A stretch of 64,000 nt of DNA from Allobacillus halotolerans (GCF_028743495.1 NZ_CP117968.1), one strand, 5' to 3'; counted from the stretch's first letter, positions 41,121 through 50,682 are shown. Made by a program: numbers and translations. The notes: a model not told the origin generated them from the letters alone.

Positions 41121-42584
41121 TTAAGTTGCTACGTCTTCTTTCAAATCTTCCTCCACTGCCGCTTCTTTATCAGGCATTAGTAAACTAAAGACGATCCCGA
41201 AAAATAATGCGATAAAGAACGTTGTGAAACGGGAAGTCATCATTTCTTCTAGCGGCGTGCTAATCCATAAGATGGTCGATAACAGACCGGAAACGATGGT
41301 CGCAATTACGCCAGCACTGGAATATCTTTTCCAGAAGAAGGCCATGATAATCGCCGGTGACAAAGTACAACCGACACCAGCCCACGCCCAACCAACAACG
41401 AGGTAAAGCAATGATTCAGATACGAGTGCAATGACCATTCCGATTGCACCAAAGAACAGAACTGAGAAACGAGATAACCACAATAATTGCTTCTCTGTTA
41501 GCTTGATGCCTAACGCTTGGTTGATAATGTCTTCTGTCACGGATCCTGTAACAACAACCAACTGTGAGTTTGCCGTCGAAATAATTGCTGCCAACACTCC
41601 AGCTAACAACAATCCAGCAATCCACGGTGGCATAAACTGTAAGATCATTGTCGGCAGTAATGTTTCAACATCGCCGAAACTACCTTGATCATAAAGTGCA
41701 ATCGCTGCAATACCGATTGCGAATGCGCCTGTGTAAGCCAATACGGTCCATAGGATGGCAACATTTCTTCCTTGTTTCACTTCCTTGTCGTTTCGAAGGG
41801 CCATAAACCGTGCACTAAGCTGTGGTTGACCACCCAAAAATCCGAAGAACCAAGAGAAGTTAGTAAAGAATAACACACCGAGCGAGAAGCCTGTCACACC
41901 GCCAAACCATTTATCAAAGGTAGGTCCCGCGTCAACAAGCGCTGCGCTGACAGAAATATCATTGGCAAAAATATGGGCAAAAGCGACAATAGGAAGTGCG
42001 ACTAATGTAATGACCATCATGACACTTTGAATCATATCCGTCCAAACGACAGAGATGAAACCACCCGCAAAAGCGATGGCGAGAATGACAACCGTCGATA
42101 GTATAACGCCCCAAACCGGCGGAATATCAAACGTTGTCAGTAACATTTTCCCTGCACCGGCCATTTGTGCACCGACATAAAACATTAAAAAGCCACCGAT
42201 CAAAACACCTGCTAACCAACGAATCGTGTTTGCTTTTTGTCCGAAGCGTTTCGCTAAATAATCCGGCAATGTAAGTGCGTTATATTTTTCAGCTTCGTCT
42301 TTAAAACGCTTGGCAAGGAATAGCCAAGAAAATAAAATACCTGAAGCAATACCAGCTGCAACCCATACACCAGATAACCCTGCAGTGAAAACAAATCCGG
42401 TATAACCGAGCAGTAGCCAGGCTGATTCACCTGTTGCTCGTTCGGAAAACGCCAACGCCCAACCCGGAAGCTTTTTTCCTCCTAATAAGAAGTCGGACTG
42501 TGACTTACTTTGCTTACTGAAATAATAACCAATCGCCATGATGATCAAACAGTAGATGATGAATTCCGTTAGAATAATATTCAT
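41121..42584 (-). CDS. Sodium:solute symporter (PutP-like, SSS family)
   Basis: 487-residue membrane protein with about 13 TM segments of the sodium:solute symporter family. DFLLGGKKLPGWALAFSERA near the N-terminus (key part GGKKLPGWAL) and GGFISVVWTDMIQSVMM in the middle are PutP/PanF-type motifs. Position downstream of an FAD amine oxidase and an ornithine-cyclodeaminase-like gene suggests it imports the amino or imino acid that they metabolise, perhaps proline, hydroxyproline or pipecolate. It is the last gene of a three-gene run. Confidence 0.88.
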   Translation of the reverse strand: MNIILTEFIIYCLIIMAIGYYFSKQSKSQSDFLLGGKKLPGWALAFSERATGESAWLLLGYTGFVFTAGLSGVWVAAGIASGILFSWLFLAKRFKDEAEKYNALTLPDYLAKRFGQKANTIRWLAGVLIGGFLMFYVGAQMAGAGKMLLTTFDIPPVWGVILSTVVILAIAFAGGFISVVWTDMIQSVMMVITLVALPIVAFAHIFANDISVSAALVDAGPTFDKWFGGVTGFSLGVLFFTNFSWFFGFLGGQPQLSARFMALRNDKEVKQGRNVAILWTVLAYTGAFAIGIAAIALYDQGSFGDVETLLPTMILQFMPPWIAGLLLAGVLAAIISTANSQLVVVTGSVTEDIINQALGIKLTEKQLLWLSRFSVLFFGAIGMVIALVSESLLYLVVGWAWAGVGCTLSPAIIMAFFWKRYSSAGVIATIVSGLLSTILWISTPLEEMMTSRFTTFFIALFFGIVFSLLMPDKEAAVEEDLKEDVAT

Positions 42585-42619
42585 CGAAAATCCCCTTTTT
42601 TAGGCTAAGCCTTTACTGA

Positions 42620-43597
42620 TCATTCAAGTTTGGTACCCACTTCACTCAACATCACTTTGTCATGAATCACATTCGCAGCAACAACATCAAATAATCCCAT
42701 TCCAGTTGACTTAAAAACCACACTCCCCTCTGGATTATTTCTCCAATATTCACCAGCATCAAAACTATTTATTTGAACGACATCCGAAAATTCATGAATG
42801 TCTTCTTTCACAAACCAATTAGATTCAACCGCTTGAATGACATCGCCACACTCTTTCATCGCGTCTTCACTATCGACGAAAAAGTGATCACATAGTGCGT
42901 ATAATTGTTGTGGAAATTCACGCATACTTGGTTGAAAAGAACCAATCCCAACAATCAATTTACCTTTTAGTAACTCTTGGTCGTCAGGTAATACAGGATC
43001 ATGGGAAGACGTTGCGGTAATGACGACATCCGCATGTTGAATCGCTTCCTCAGCAGAATGACAAGGATAAATGGCTATATCATCCGGTAACCTTTCATAC
43101 AGCCGTTCGATCAAAGGTTCCAACTTCTCATACGTTCGATTTGTGATATAGATCTCCTTAAAATCCCGTGCTGCACAAGCGGCTAATGTTTGATAAAATC
43201 CTTGAACACCCGCACCAATGACTGCAAGGCGCTCAGCATCTGGTTTTGCAAGTCTTCGTACGGCAGCACCACCAAGCGCACCCGTTCGGAATCCGGTAAT
43301 AAAGTTTCCATCCATGATCGCTAACACTTCACCGTTTTGGCTATCGTTCAAGATCACGAGCCCTTGAATCACAGGTTTATCTTTATTTTCCGGAAAAGAT
43401 GTGAGCAATTTCGTTGCGATTGCTTGGTCCGTAATACACGGCATAAGAATCATCGTATTCGTATCTTGCTGAACCTGCATCCGTGTAGGCATTTGATAAT
43501 TTTTGTCAGCATAAATCAGGTAAGCTTCTTCCATCGCATCAATCATTTCTTCCATCGTGATCGATGACTCGATTGTTTGCTGATTGAGATAAAGCAT
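42620..43597 (-). CDS. Ornithine cyclodeaminase / mu-crystallin family protein
   Basis: 325 residues from MLYLNQQTI, with GGGGGA upstream. It has an NAD(P)-binding Rossmann part (AVIGAGVQGFYQTLA) and conserved RTGALGGAAVRRLAK. The family includes ornithine and lysine cyclodeaminases, alanine dehydrogenase and reductases of pyrroline-2- or piperideine-2-carboxylate. The link with a DadA-like oxidase and a symporter favours a cyclic imino-acid reductase, but this is inference. It starts 31 bp after the oxidase stop. Confidence 0.85.
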   Translation of the reverse strand: MLYLNQQTIESSITMEEMIDAMEEAYLIYADKNYQMPTRMQVQQDTNTMILMPCITDQAIATKLLTSFPENKDKPVIQGLVILNDSQNGEVLAIMDGNFITGFRTGALGGAAVRRLAKPDAERLAVIGAGVQGFYQTLAACAARDFKEIYITNRTYEKLEPLIERLYERLPDDIAIYPCHSAEEAIQHADVVITATSSHDPVLPDDQELLKGKLIVGIGSFQPSMREFPQQLYALCDHFFVDSEDAMKECGDVIQAVESNWFVKEDIHEFSDVVQINSFDAGEYWRNNPEGSVVFKSTGMGLFDVVAANVIHDKVMLSEVGTKLE

Positions 43598-43628
43598 AAT
43601 AAGAAATCCCCCTTTCATTAAATAGATG

Positions 43629-44792
43629 TTAGACAATAGCTCCTTCAATCAATAGATCATTCTCTTTGAATCGTTCAAAGCGAAGTGGACGCAGATCCAG
43701 CGTTTCATATTGACCATAATGGATTAACTCAGCAAGACATTGGCCGACTGCTGGAGCTTGTTGCATCCCATGGCCACTAAAACCACAAGCCATATAATAG
43801 CCCTTGGCCTCAGGGTGCTCTCCGACAATTGCATTTTGATCCTCTGTATTATGGGCATACAATCCCGCCCAGCCGCTGATGATTTTTGCATGCTCAAAAT
43901 TCTTGACGCGGTGTCCGAGAATAGGCCATAGTTGCTCCATAAAGAAGGAACGTTTCCAAGAAAAATCGAACCCAGGTGTCACTTTTTCACTAAAACCACT
44001 GATGAAATATTGTCCTTCATGACGGAAATAAACACCTGACGGGTCTACGGTCAATGGAAGTTGCTTAGCAAGGGGTTCTTCAATATCGAATTGGATAATT
44101 TGTCGTTTAAGTGGGATGACAGGGATTGGAAAACCACTATTCTCACTGATTTGCGCTGCCCAACCACCCGCACAATTAATGACTTGCGGTGCTTGATAGC
44201 GATTGCCATCTTTTGTTTCAATCCCCGTCACGACACCAGATTCGTGGGTAATACGTTCGACTTGTTCATTGACAAAGGTTGCTCCTAATTGCTTGGCATT
44301 TTTTGCATATCCTTGCATGACTGAGTATGGATCCAAATAACCGTCTTCCGCACAATACAGCCCACCAACTAAGTCATCGGTCGTTAATTCAGGAATAACA
44401 TTTTGCAGTTCGTCAGGTGTTAATAGTTCAGACGGCACACCATAATTCCGCTGTAACTCTGCTTGCGCTTTTAATTCCGCCCAATTTTCATCTTGAGCTA
44501 GAAAGAAATATCCGTGTTGTCTAAAGTCAATTTCTGCTGGTTCTCCGTTGACAGCCATATCTTCTGGAAACGTCAAGTATTTTTGCAATGAATAACGACT
44601 GATCTGGATGTTGATGGCAGTCGTGAACAGTTGTCTGATTCCTCCGGCACTACGTGGCGTAGATGAATATTCATAAAGCGAATCTTTTTCAAAAATTAAT
44701 ATTTCACCTTCAAAACCTTCTTTTAATAAATGATAAGCAACGCTGGAACCGATTACGCCTCCACCGATAATAATGAGATCTGTCTGTCTCAT
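43629..44792 (-). CDS. FAD-dependent oxidoreductase (DadA/sarcosine oxidase type)
   Basis: 387-residue DAO-family flavoenzyme. The dinucleotide-binding motif is IIGGGVIGSSVAYHL at residues 7-21, and YSSTPRSAGGIRQLF follows. A C-terminal GWAGLYAHNTEDQNAIVG and GFSGHGMQQAPAVG close the FAD site. Such enzymes oxidise secondary or D-amino acids (sarcosine, D-proline, pipecolate). Being the first gene of a group with an OCD-family reductase and a symporter points to cyclic imino acids. No covalent-flavin motif is obvious. Confidence 0.87.
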   Translation of the reverse strand: MRQTDLIIIGGGVIGSSVAYHLLKEGFEGEILIFEKDSLYEYSSTPRSAGGIRQLFTTAINIQISRYSLQKYLTFPEDMAVNGEPAEIDFRQHGYFFLAQDENWAELKAQAELQRNYGVPSELLTPDELQNVIPELTTDDLVGGLYCAEDGYLDPYSVMQGYAKNAKQLGATFVNEQVERITHESGVVTGIETKDGNRYQAPQVINCAGGWAAQISENSGFPIPVIPLKRQIIQFDIEEPLAKQLPLTVDPSGVYFRHEGQYFISGFSEKVTPGFDFSWKRSFFMEQLWPILGHRVKNFEHAKIISGWAGLYAHNTEDQNAIVGEHPEAKGYYMACGFSGHGMQQAPAVGQCLAELIHYGQYETLDLRPLRFERFKENDLLIEGAIV

Positions 44793-44959
44793 GACGCTCC
44801 CTCCATAATGTCAGAATATTGTTTCTTTTTATCGTACAAAAAATATTTGATTGTTGACTATGGTTAACTTGCATAAATTAAATGAAAATTATTACTATTA
44901 AAAATGTTTTGTGATATGGTAAAATAAATATAAATTGTCAGTTGAACGGAGTGTGTAAG

Positions 44960-46135
44960 GTGAACGAATTTGTACAGTTTGCACAAAAGGCTGTGAAAGC
45001 GGTTTCAAATGTGTTACCTTTTTCTATTAGTCTCACAGATGATCAAGGCTTGATTGTCGGGGATTCTGATTCTCGCAGGATTGGTACATACCATGAGCCT
45101 TCACAACAAGTCATCTTGGAAAATAAACTTGTCTTATTTGACGAATCAACGACCGACCATACAAAAAATATTTATCCCGGCGCAGCGGTTCCCCTCCATT
45201 TCGACTTTGAGACGATCGGTGTTTTAGGGATCATTGGAGACCCAAAAGAAGTCGAAAAGTATGCTCTGTTAGTGAAAAGCTACATTGAAATGATGTGGAA
45301 CGAGGCTGCACACCAACAACGTCGCACATTTGAAATCAGTCATATGGAAACATTTTTGCATTATGTCTTGTTTACACCCGATGCTGAAAAAGAAAAAATC
45401 ATTGATTACTGTGAAATGATGAATATCCCACATTCGAAAACCCGCTTCATCATCGTGGCTGATTTTGGTCATTCATTGTCGACAATTAACCAAAAAACGT
45501 TAACGTTAGATGAAATTAAATACCGCTTCATTCACCTTATGAAAAATATATTCAACAATCATGATGATTTATGCGCTTTTTTGAATAATGATCGAATTGT
45601 CTTGTGCAAACCATCCTATGGAATTGAAGACTATAAAGAGCAATTGAAAGCGTTCGATGCACAAGCGAAACGTTTCTCGGAGCAAGCAAACCGTTTATCA
45701 ATCAAAGAAATATCTATTGCCGCAGGTCCTCTCGTATCTTCCATCGGTGAATTGACAAACTCCTATCAAAAGGCCGATCTACTCATTCGTTTTGCAAAGA
45801 GAAATGGTTTGAATGGTGGAGCCTATCATTGTTTAGATCCGTATATACTTGCAAATTTATTTTATGACGGATCAACCCAACTACTGGAAGAACCACTTGA
45901 AATGATCCTCCAGCCATTGATGGAAGATCCGGCTAGTGCAGAGTTGATCAAGAACTTCACGACTTATTTGGAATGCAATATGAATATTAGCGAGGCGGCA
46001 GAACAACTTTTCGTCCACCGAAACACCCTACTCTATCGACTCAATAAAGTAGAGCGAATGACAGGCATTCCCTATAAAAATTTCAAACTCGCATCAATGC
46101 TTTATTATTATTTGCAGCGGAAGGCTAGCAGTTGA
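44960..46135 (+). CDS. CdaR/PucR-type transcriptional activator
   Basis: About 391 residues from the GTG at 44960, with CGGAGTG upstream. The N-terminal putative diacid-recognition domain covers about residues 3-130, a GGDEF-like central region follows, and the C-terminal HTH_30 helix-turn-helix (ISEAAEQLFVHRNTLLYRLNKVE; core VHRNTLLYRL) is at the end. CdaR-type proteins activate catabolic genes in response to their substrate. It is divergent from the oxidase-OCD-symporter group, so it is its likely regulator. Confidence 0.87.
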   Translation: MNEFVQFAQKAVKAVSNVLPFSISLTDDQGLIVGDSDSRRIGTYHEPSQQVILENKLVLFDESTTDHTKNIYPGAAVPLHFDFETIGVLGIIGDPKEVEKYALLVKSYIEMMWNEAAHQQRRTFEISHMETFLHYVLFTPDAEKEKIIDYCEMMNIPHSKTRFIIVADFGHSLSTINQKTLTLDEIKYRFIHLMKNIFNNHDDLCAFLNNDRIVLCKPSYGIEDYKEQLKAFDAQAKRFSEQANRLSIKEISIAAGPLVSSIGELTNSYQKADLLIRFAKRNGLNGGAYHCLDPYILANLFYDGSTQLLEEPLEMILQPLMEDPASAELIKNFTTYLECNMNISEAAEQLFVHRNTLLYRLNKVERMTGIPYKNFKLASMLYYYLQRKASS

Positions 46136-46192
46136 AAGGGAAAGTACTATTAGAGGAAAGTTGGCGGTCATAAAAGGTCGATGCGCGCTAAG

Positions 46193-46520
46193 GATATGTG
46201 CCCGAGATTTTAAAATTTGCGCCCAGGACTTGCGGATATGCTCCCTGCGTGTAGTATTATGTGACCAGTTTCGGTGAATATGTGCCCTGGTAGGAATAAT
46301 ATGAGACGAATCTTTGAAAATATGAGCCTTTATGGAAATGTGAAATTGAGCTTATCTTACGGATTCTCGACAGCGATCAACGTGTCATATGCGCCCGTAT
46401 CAGTGAAATATGCACCTTCTTGTGGCGGATATGCTCCCTCCTTCTTCGGTTATGCGACCAACTTGGGAAAATATGCGACCAAACGGGCAAGATATGCTTC
46501 CAATCTCTCAATATATGAGC
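46193..46520 (-). repeat. 21-bp tandem array I (about 14 clear units, ATATGAGCCC family)
   Basis: Core positions are 46196, 46217, 46238, 46259, 46280, 46301 and 46322, then a decayed gap, then 46389, 46410, 46431, 46452, 46473, 46494 and 46515. Each step within a block is exactly 21 bp. The core ATATGNGMCC is the reverse complement of the core of array C. It lies after the CdaR gene. No terminator was found before it. Confidence 0.85.
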
Positions 46521-46597
46521 CTTCCAAAACACTTCGCAGAAAAACTTTCCATTCATCATTGCATTTATTTCTGAATATTGTAAAATAGATAACAAAC

Positions 46598-46768
46598 CAA
46601 GGTTAAACTGTCACAAGCAGTTATTCTCCCTTGGATGCTGAAAATGTTTCAAATAACTAAAACTGTTCCATAGCCGAAACTCCTTGTTGCCGAGGAGATG
46701 CAAGGCGAATGTGAAGCCAGTTCATTGTTTTTAGTCGGATGACTAATAACTTTGTGCTGGCTTTTTTT
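46598..46768 (+). ncRNA. Candidate structured leader RNA of the CoA-transferase operon
   Basis: First domain: CCAAGG pairs with CCTTGG around AACTG/CAGTT. Second: CTCCT/AGGAG within a GCC/GGC frame. It ends in a clear terminator (46715-46768): AGCCAG/CTGGCT outside, TTAGTC/GACTAA inside, then seven T. No gene precedes this terminator, so it looks like an attenuator or riboswitch controlling the downstream operon. It matches no riboswitch class I know. Confidence 0.4.
46715..46768 (+). terminator. Terminator in the leader of the CoA-transferase operon
   Basis: Two-tier hairpin followed by TTTTTTT, ending about 40 bp before the start of the first gene. Confidence 0.7.
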
Positions 46769-46809
46769 AATGGTTTTATGACTGATGTTAAATGAGAGGA
46801 GTGATCAAG

Positions 46810-47997
46810 CTGAGTAACACATTGGAAGGGATTCGTGTTCTTGATTTGTCGAGGGTACTTGCCGGGCCGTATTGTACGATGATTTTGGGCGACCTCGGAG
46901 CTGAAATCATCAAGGTGGAAGCGCCTGGTGGCAGTGATGAGACGCGCGGTTGGGGACCTCCTTTTCAAGAAGGAGTCAGTGCTTATTACCTTTGTGCAAA
47001 CCGGAATAAAAAAAGCCTTACTGTTAACTTGAAATCGGAAGAAGGTCAGCGAGTGATTCATCAGCTCGTCAAAGAGAGTGATGTCATCATCAATAATTTT
47101 AAGACGGGTACGATGGACCGACTCAATCTCGGATATGACGAGTTGAAAAAAATTAACCCTGAGCTTGTTTATTGTACGATTACTGGATTTGGTGAGACCG
47201 GACCGTATAAGGATTTTCCTGGCTACGATTTCATCATTCAAGCAATGAGTGGCTTGATGAGTATTACCGGGACGGAGGAATCGGGACCACAGAAGGTCGG
47301 TGTTGCTATCACGGACATTTTGACGGGGCTTTATGCATGTATTGGAATCCAAGGTGCCTTGTTGGAACGAACCCAGTCTGGTGAGGGACAAAAAATCGAT
47401 ATATCCCTCTATGATTCTGCCGTCAGTTCACTCGTTAACATTGCGAGCAATTACTTGATGGCTGGAAAAATTCCAGAGCGACTCGGGAACCATCATGCCA
47501 ATATCGTTCCTTACCAAACATTTGATACGAGTGATGGCAGTATCGTCATTGCAGTTGGAAATGACCGGCAGTTCGCTCAGTTAACCAAACTACTCGGGCA
47601 TTCGGAGCTGGCAGATGACGAACGCTTTCAGACAAACGCCAAGCGCGTCGAGAATCGTGGACAGCTCAGTCCTATTTTAAATGCCCTGTTCAAACAAGAA
47701 TCAACCGCTCACTGGACGGAAGTTTGCCGGCAAAATAATATTCCGTGTGGACCGATCCAAAACTTAAGTGAGTTAACGAAAGATCCACAGCTACAGCACC
47801 GCGACATGTTTATCGAACAAGAACATCCTATTGCAGGAGACATCAAGCTCGTCGGCAGTCCATTAAAACTTTCAAAAACACCAGTACAGTACCAATCCTA
47901 TCCACCATCTGCGGGTGAGCATAACGAAGAGCTTCTGCAAACAATCGGATATTCAACAGAGGAAATTGATGAATTGAAAAAGAACCATATTATATAG
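46810..47997 (+). CDS. CaiB/BaiF family CoA-transferase (class III)
   Basis: About 395 residues. It shows the class III CoA-transferase motifs LEGIRVLDLSRVLAGPYCTM (key part DLSRVLAGPY), ANRNKKSLTVNLKSEEG and the catalytic aspartate segment NPELVYCTITGFGETGPY (GFGETGPY). It moves CoA between carboxylic acids. With a glutaryl-CoA-dehydrogenase-like gene and a semialdehyde dehydrogenase downstream, succinyl-CoA:glutarate transfer is a reasonable guess. The start is odd: GAGAGGAG sits 8 bp before a CTG codon at 46810, which aligns with the usual family N-terminus. An upstream ATG at 46792 has no ribosome site. Confidence 0.88.
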   Translation: MSNTLEGIRVLDLSRVLAGPYCTMILGDLGAEIIKVEAPGGSDETRGWGPPFQEGVSAYYLCANRNKKSLTVNLKSEEGQRVIHQLVKESDVIINNFKTGTMDRLNLGYDELKKINPELVYCTITGFGETGPYKDFPGYDFIIQAMSGLMSITGTEESGPQKVGVAITDILTGLYACIGIQGALLERTQSGEGQKIDISLYDSAVSSLVNIASNYLMAGKIPERLGNHHANIVPYQTFDTSDGSIVIAVGNDRQFAQLTKLLGHSELADDERFQTNAKRVENRGQLSPILNALFKQESTAHWTEVCRQNNIPCGPIQNLSELTKDPQLQHRDMFIEQEHPIAGDIKLVGSPLKLSKTPVQYQSYPPSAGEHNEELLQTIGYSTEEIDELKKNHII

Positions 47998-48009
47998 GAG
48001 GAATGAAAA

Positions 48010-49209
48010 ATGAATTTTGAATTTAGTGATGAACAGAAGATGCTACGACAAACGGCGAGAGATTTCGTCGATAAAGAAATTATGCCTTACATGGCTGAAT
48101 GGGATGAGAAAGGTAGCTTTGACCCAGCCATTTGGAAGAAGCTTGCCGACCTTGGGTTGATGGGCGTTTGTGTGCCGGAAGAATACGGCGGCAGCGGCAT
48201 GGACTATAACTCACTTGCCATCGTATGTGAAGAGTTGGAACGAGGTGACACCACTTTCCGGACGGCCGTTTCCGTACACACGGGCCTGAACAGCATGACA
48301 CTCATGCAATGGGCGAATGAAGAACAAAAGCAAAAATACCTGGTACCACAAGCAAAAGGAGAACAAATCGGCGCATTCGGTTTAACAGAGCCTGGTGCAG
48401 GATCTGATGTCGCAGCGATGTCTACCACTGCGAAAAGAGATGGCGATTATTACATTCTAAACGGCCAAAAAACATGGATTTCCTTGTGTGATGTTGCCGA
48501 CAACTTCCTCGTTTTCGCCTATACGGATAACAAAGATAAAAAACATAAAGGGATCTCCGCCTTTATCGTTGAACGTACAATGGAAGGTTTCTCATCCAAA
48601 GGGATTAAAGGAAAACTTGGAATTCGTGCGGGTAACACAGGAGAGATCTTTTTTGATAACATTAAAGTACCGAAAGAAAATCTGCTTGGCGAAGAAGGTG
48701 AAGGCTTCAAAATCGCGATGTCTGCATTAGACAATGGTCGATTTACGGTTGCCGCAGGTGCGTGCGGGCTCATCCAAGCGTGTATTGAAGCAAGCGTAAA
48801 CTACTGCCATGAACGCGAAACATTCGGTAAGCCAATCGGTATGCATCAGCTCGTCCAACAAATGATTGCGAAAATGGAAGCCGGCTATCAGATGAGCCGT
48901 TTACTCGTTTACCGTGCAGGGGAATTGAAGAACAAGGGAGTTCGCAACACACGCGAAACGTCACTTGCCAAATGGCAGGCTTGTGATTTTGCGAACCAAG
49001 CAGCAGATGACGCCGTTCAAATCCATGGTGCCTATGGTTATTCAAGCGAATATCCTGTTGAAAGATACTTACGAAATTCCAAAGCACCGGTCATCTATGA
49101 AGGTACGCGAGAAATCCATACACTGATGCAAGCAGATTACGTTCTCGGTTATCGAAAAGATAAAAAATTAAACAAGATGCTGCCGGCTTGGTCAGGTGAA
49201 GACAAATAA
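48010..49209 (+). CDS. Acyl-CoA dehydrogenase (glutaryl-CoA dehydrogenase-like)
   Basis: 399-residue FAD acyl-CoA dehydrogenase. It has GAFGLTEPGAGSDVA and TWISLCDVADNF, and the catalytic-base region VIYEGTREIHTLM near residue 366. The histidine after EI (EGTxEIH) is more typical of glutaryl-CoA dehydrogenases than of short- or medium-chain enzymes (EIQ). It follows the CoA-transferase by 12 bp with AGGAGG. A role in oxidising glutaryl-CoA to crotonyl-CoA is inferred from this context, not proved. Confidence 0.85.
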   Translation: MNFEFSDEQKMLRQTARDFVDKEIMPYMAEWDEKGSFDPAIWKKLADLGLMGVCVPEEYGGSGMDYNSLAIVCEELERGDTTFRTAVSVHTGLNSMTLMQWANEEQKQKYLVPQAKGEQIGAFGLTEPGAGSDVAAMSTTAKRDGDYYILNGQKTWISLCDVADNFLVFAYTDNKDKKHKGISAFIVERTMEGFSSKGIKGKLGIRAGNTGEIFFDNIKVPKENLLGEEGEGFKIAMSALDNGRFTVAAGACGLIQACIEASVNYCHERETFGKPIGMHQLVQQMIAKMEAGYQMSRLLVYRAGELKNKGVRNTRETSLAKWQACDFANQAADDAVQIHGAYGYSSEYPVERYLRNSKAPVIYEGTREIHTLMQADYVLGYRKDKKLNKMLPAWSGEDK

Positions 49210-49227
49210 GCTATGGGAGGTATGTCC

Positions 49228-50682
49228 ATGACAACCTTTGATGCAAACACTAAAGGTATTTTTGTGAATGGTGAATGGAAAGAAGCAAAGTCAGGCGAAA
49301 CGGAAGTCGTTGATAATCCAACCACGTTAGAAAAACTGACCGAAGTTTCAAATGGAGATTTCGATGATGCGACGGACGCTATCGACGCGGCTTATGAAGC
49401 TTTTCCAGAATGGTCAAAAATGAGCCCTCGGAAACGATCGAATATTTTATACCGAGCGTATGAGCTCATGATGGAAGACGTCGATCGATTAGGTGAAATC
49501 CTGACACTCGAACAAGGAAAGCCGTTAAAAGAAGCAAAAGGTGAGATCAAAGGTGCAGCCAGCTTCTTGCAATGGTATTCCGAAGAAGCAAATCGCATAT
49601 ACGGAGAAATGATTCCAGCATCCCGTGAAGGCAATCGGCAGTTCGTCTTGCCACAGCCAGTCGGGGTCGTCGGTGCGATTACACCGTGGAACTTTCCTTC
49701 TTCAATGATTACACGTAAATGCGGACCTGCTTTGGCAGCCGGATGTACAGTTGTATTGAAACCAGCGATGGAAACACCACTTTCTGCGATTGAGATTGCG
49801 AAAATTTTCGAGAAAGCCGGTCTTCCAAAAGGCGTATTCAACCTCGTGACTGGAAAAGCACAAGAAATCGGAGAAGCCTTTTTAACAAATGATAAGGTAC
49901 GTAAAATTACGTTCACCGGATCAACAGAAGTCGGAAAGTACTTAATGCGCGAAAGTGCCGACCAACTGAAGAAAGTTTCATTGGAATTGGGTGGACACGC
50001 ACCGATTCTCGTATTTGAAGATGCTGACCTAGAAACAGCAGCTAATTTAACGCTTGCAAGCAAATTCAGAAACGCCGGCCAAACGTGCATTTGTGCGAAC
50101 CGCGTTTATGTTCAAGAATCGATTAAAGAAGAATTCAGCAAAGTGTTATTGGAAAAAGTGAAAGAGCTGAACGTCGGTAACGGTTTAAACGACGATGTCG
50201 ATATCGGACCGTTAATTAACGAAAACGGCACCGAAAAAGTACAGGATCATTTAACTGATGCAACGGATAAAGGCGCCCGCATTCTCTGTGGAGGAACTAA
50301 GTGGGATGGCGAATATGAAGGACACTTCTTTGAACCAACCCTGCTGGATAATATTACGGATGACATGAAAGTCATGAATGAAGAAACATTCGGTCCGCTT
50401 CTACCGCTTCAAACGTTTAAAACCGAAGAAGAAGCAATCAAAGCGGCCAACAATACAAAATACGGCTTAGCGGCATACTTCTTTACCGAAAACCTCGACC
50501 GTACCTTCCGCGTATCCGAATCATTGGAATACGGAATGGTCGGCGTCAACGAAGTCTTTCCTTCAGTCGCAGAAGCACCATTCGGAGGAATCAAACAATC
50601 CGGTTTCGGAAAAGAAGGCGGACACCACGGGATTGATGATTTTGTTGTGAAGAAACTAGTTACGATTAGTGGGAAGAAATAG
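49228..50682 (+). CDS. Succinate/glutarate-semialdehyde dehydrogenase (GabD/DavD-like)
   Basis: 484 residues from MTTFDANTK, with GGGAGG 7 bp upstream. It is an NAD(P)-dependent aldehyde dehydrogenase. GVVGAITPWNFPSSMITRK (NAD site: TPWNFP), LELGGHAP (catalytic-base glutamate) and AGQTCICANR (nucleophilic cysteine in the SSADH signature) are present. SSADH-family enzymes accept succinate or glutarate semialdehyde. Third in the operon with CoA-transferase and GCDH-like genes, it could supply glutarate. The operon ends at a good terminator. Confidence 0.88.
   Translation: MTTFDANTKGIFVNGEWKEAKSGETEVVDNPTTLEKLTEVSNGDFDDATDAIDAAYEAFPEWSKMSPRKRSNILYRAYELMMEDVDRLGEILTLEQGKPLKEAKGEIKGAASFLQWYSEEANRIYGEMIPASREGNRQFVLPQPVGVVGAITPWNFPSSMITRKCGPALAAGCTVVLKPAMETPLSAIEIAKIFEKAGLPKGVFNLVTGKAQEIGEAFLTNDKVRKITFTGSTEVGKYLMRESADQLKKVSLELGGHAPILVFEDADLETAANLTLASKFRNAGQTCICANRVYVQESIKEEFSKVLLEKVKELNVGNGLNDDVDIGPLINENGTEKVQDHLTDATDKGARILCGGTKWDGEYEGHFFEPTLLDNITDDMKVMNEETFGPLLPLQTFKTEEEAIKAANNTKYGLAAYFFTENLDRTFRVSESLEYGMVGVNEVFPSVAEAPFGGIKQSGFGKEGGHHGIDDFVVKKLVTISGKK

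Noticed and set aside
46657..47391. A 244-residue minus-strand frame opposite the CoA-transferase gene
   Set aside because: It is the antisense of a well-supported gene and has no recognisable domain.
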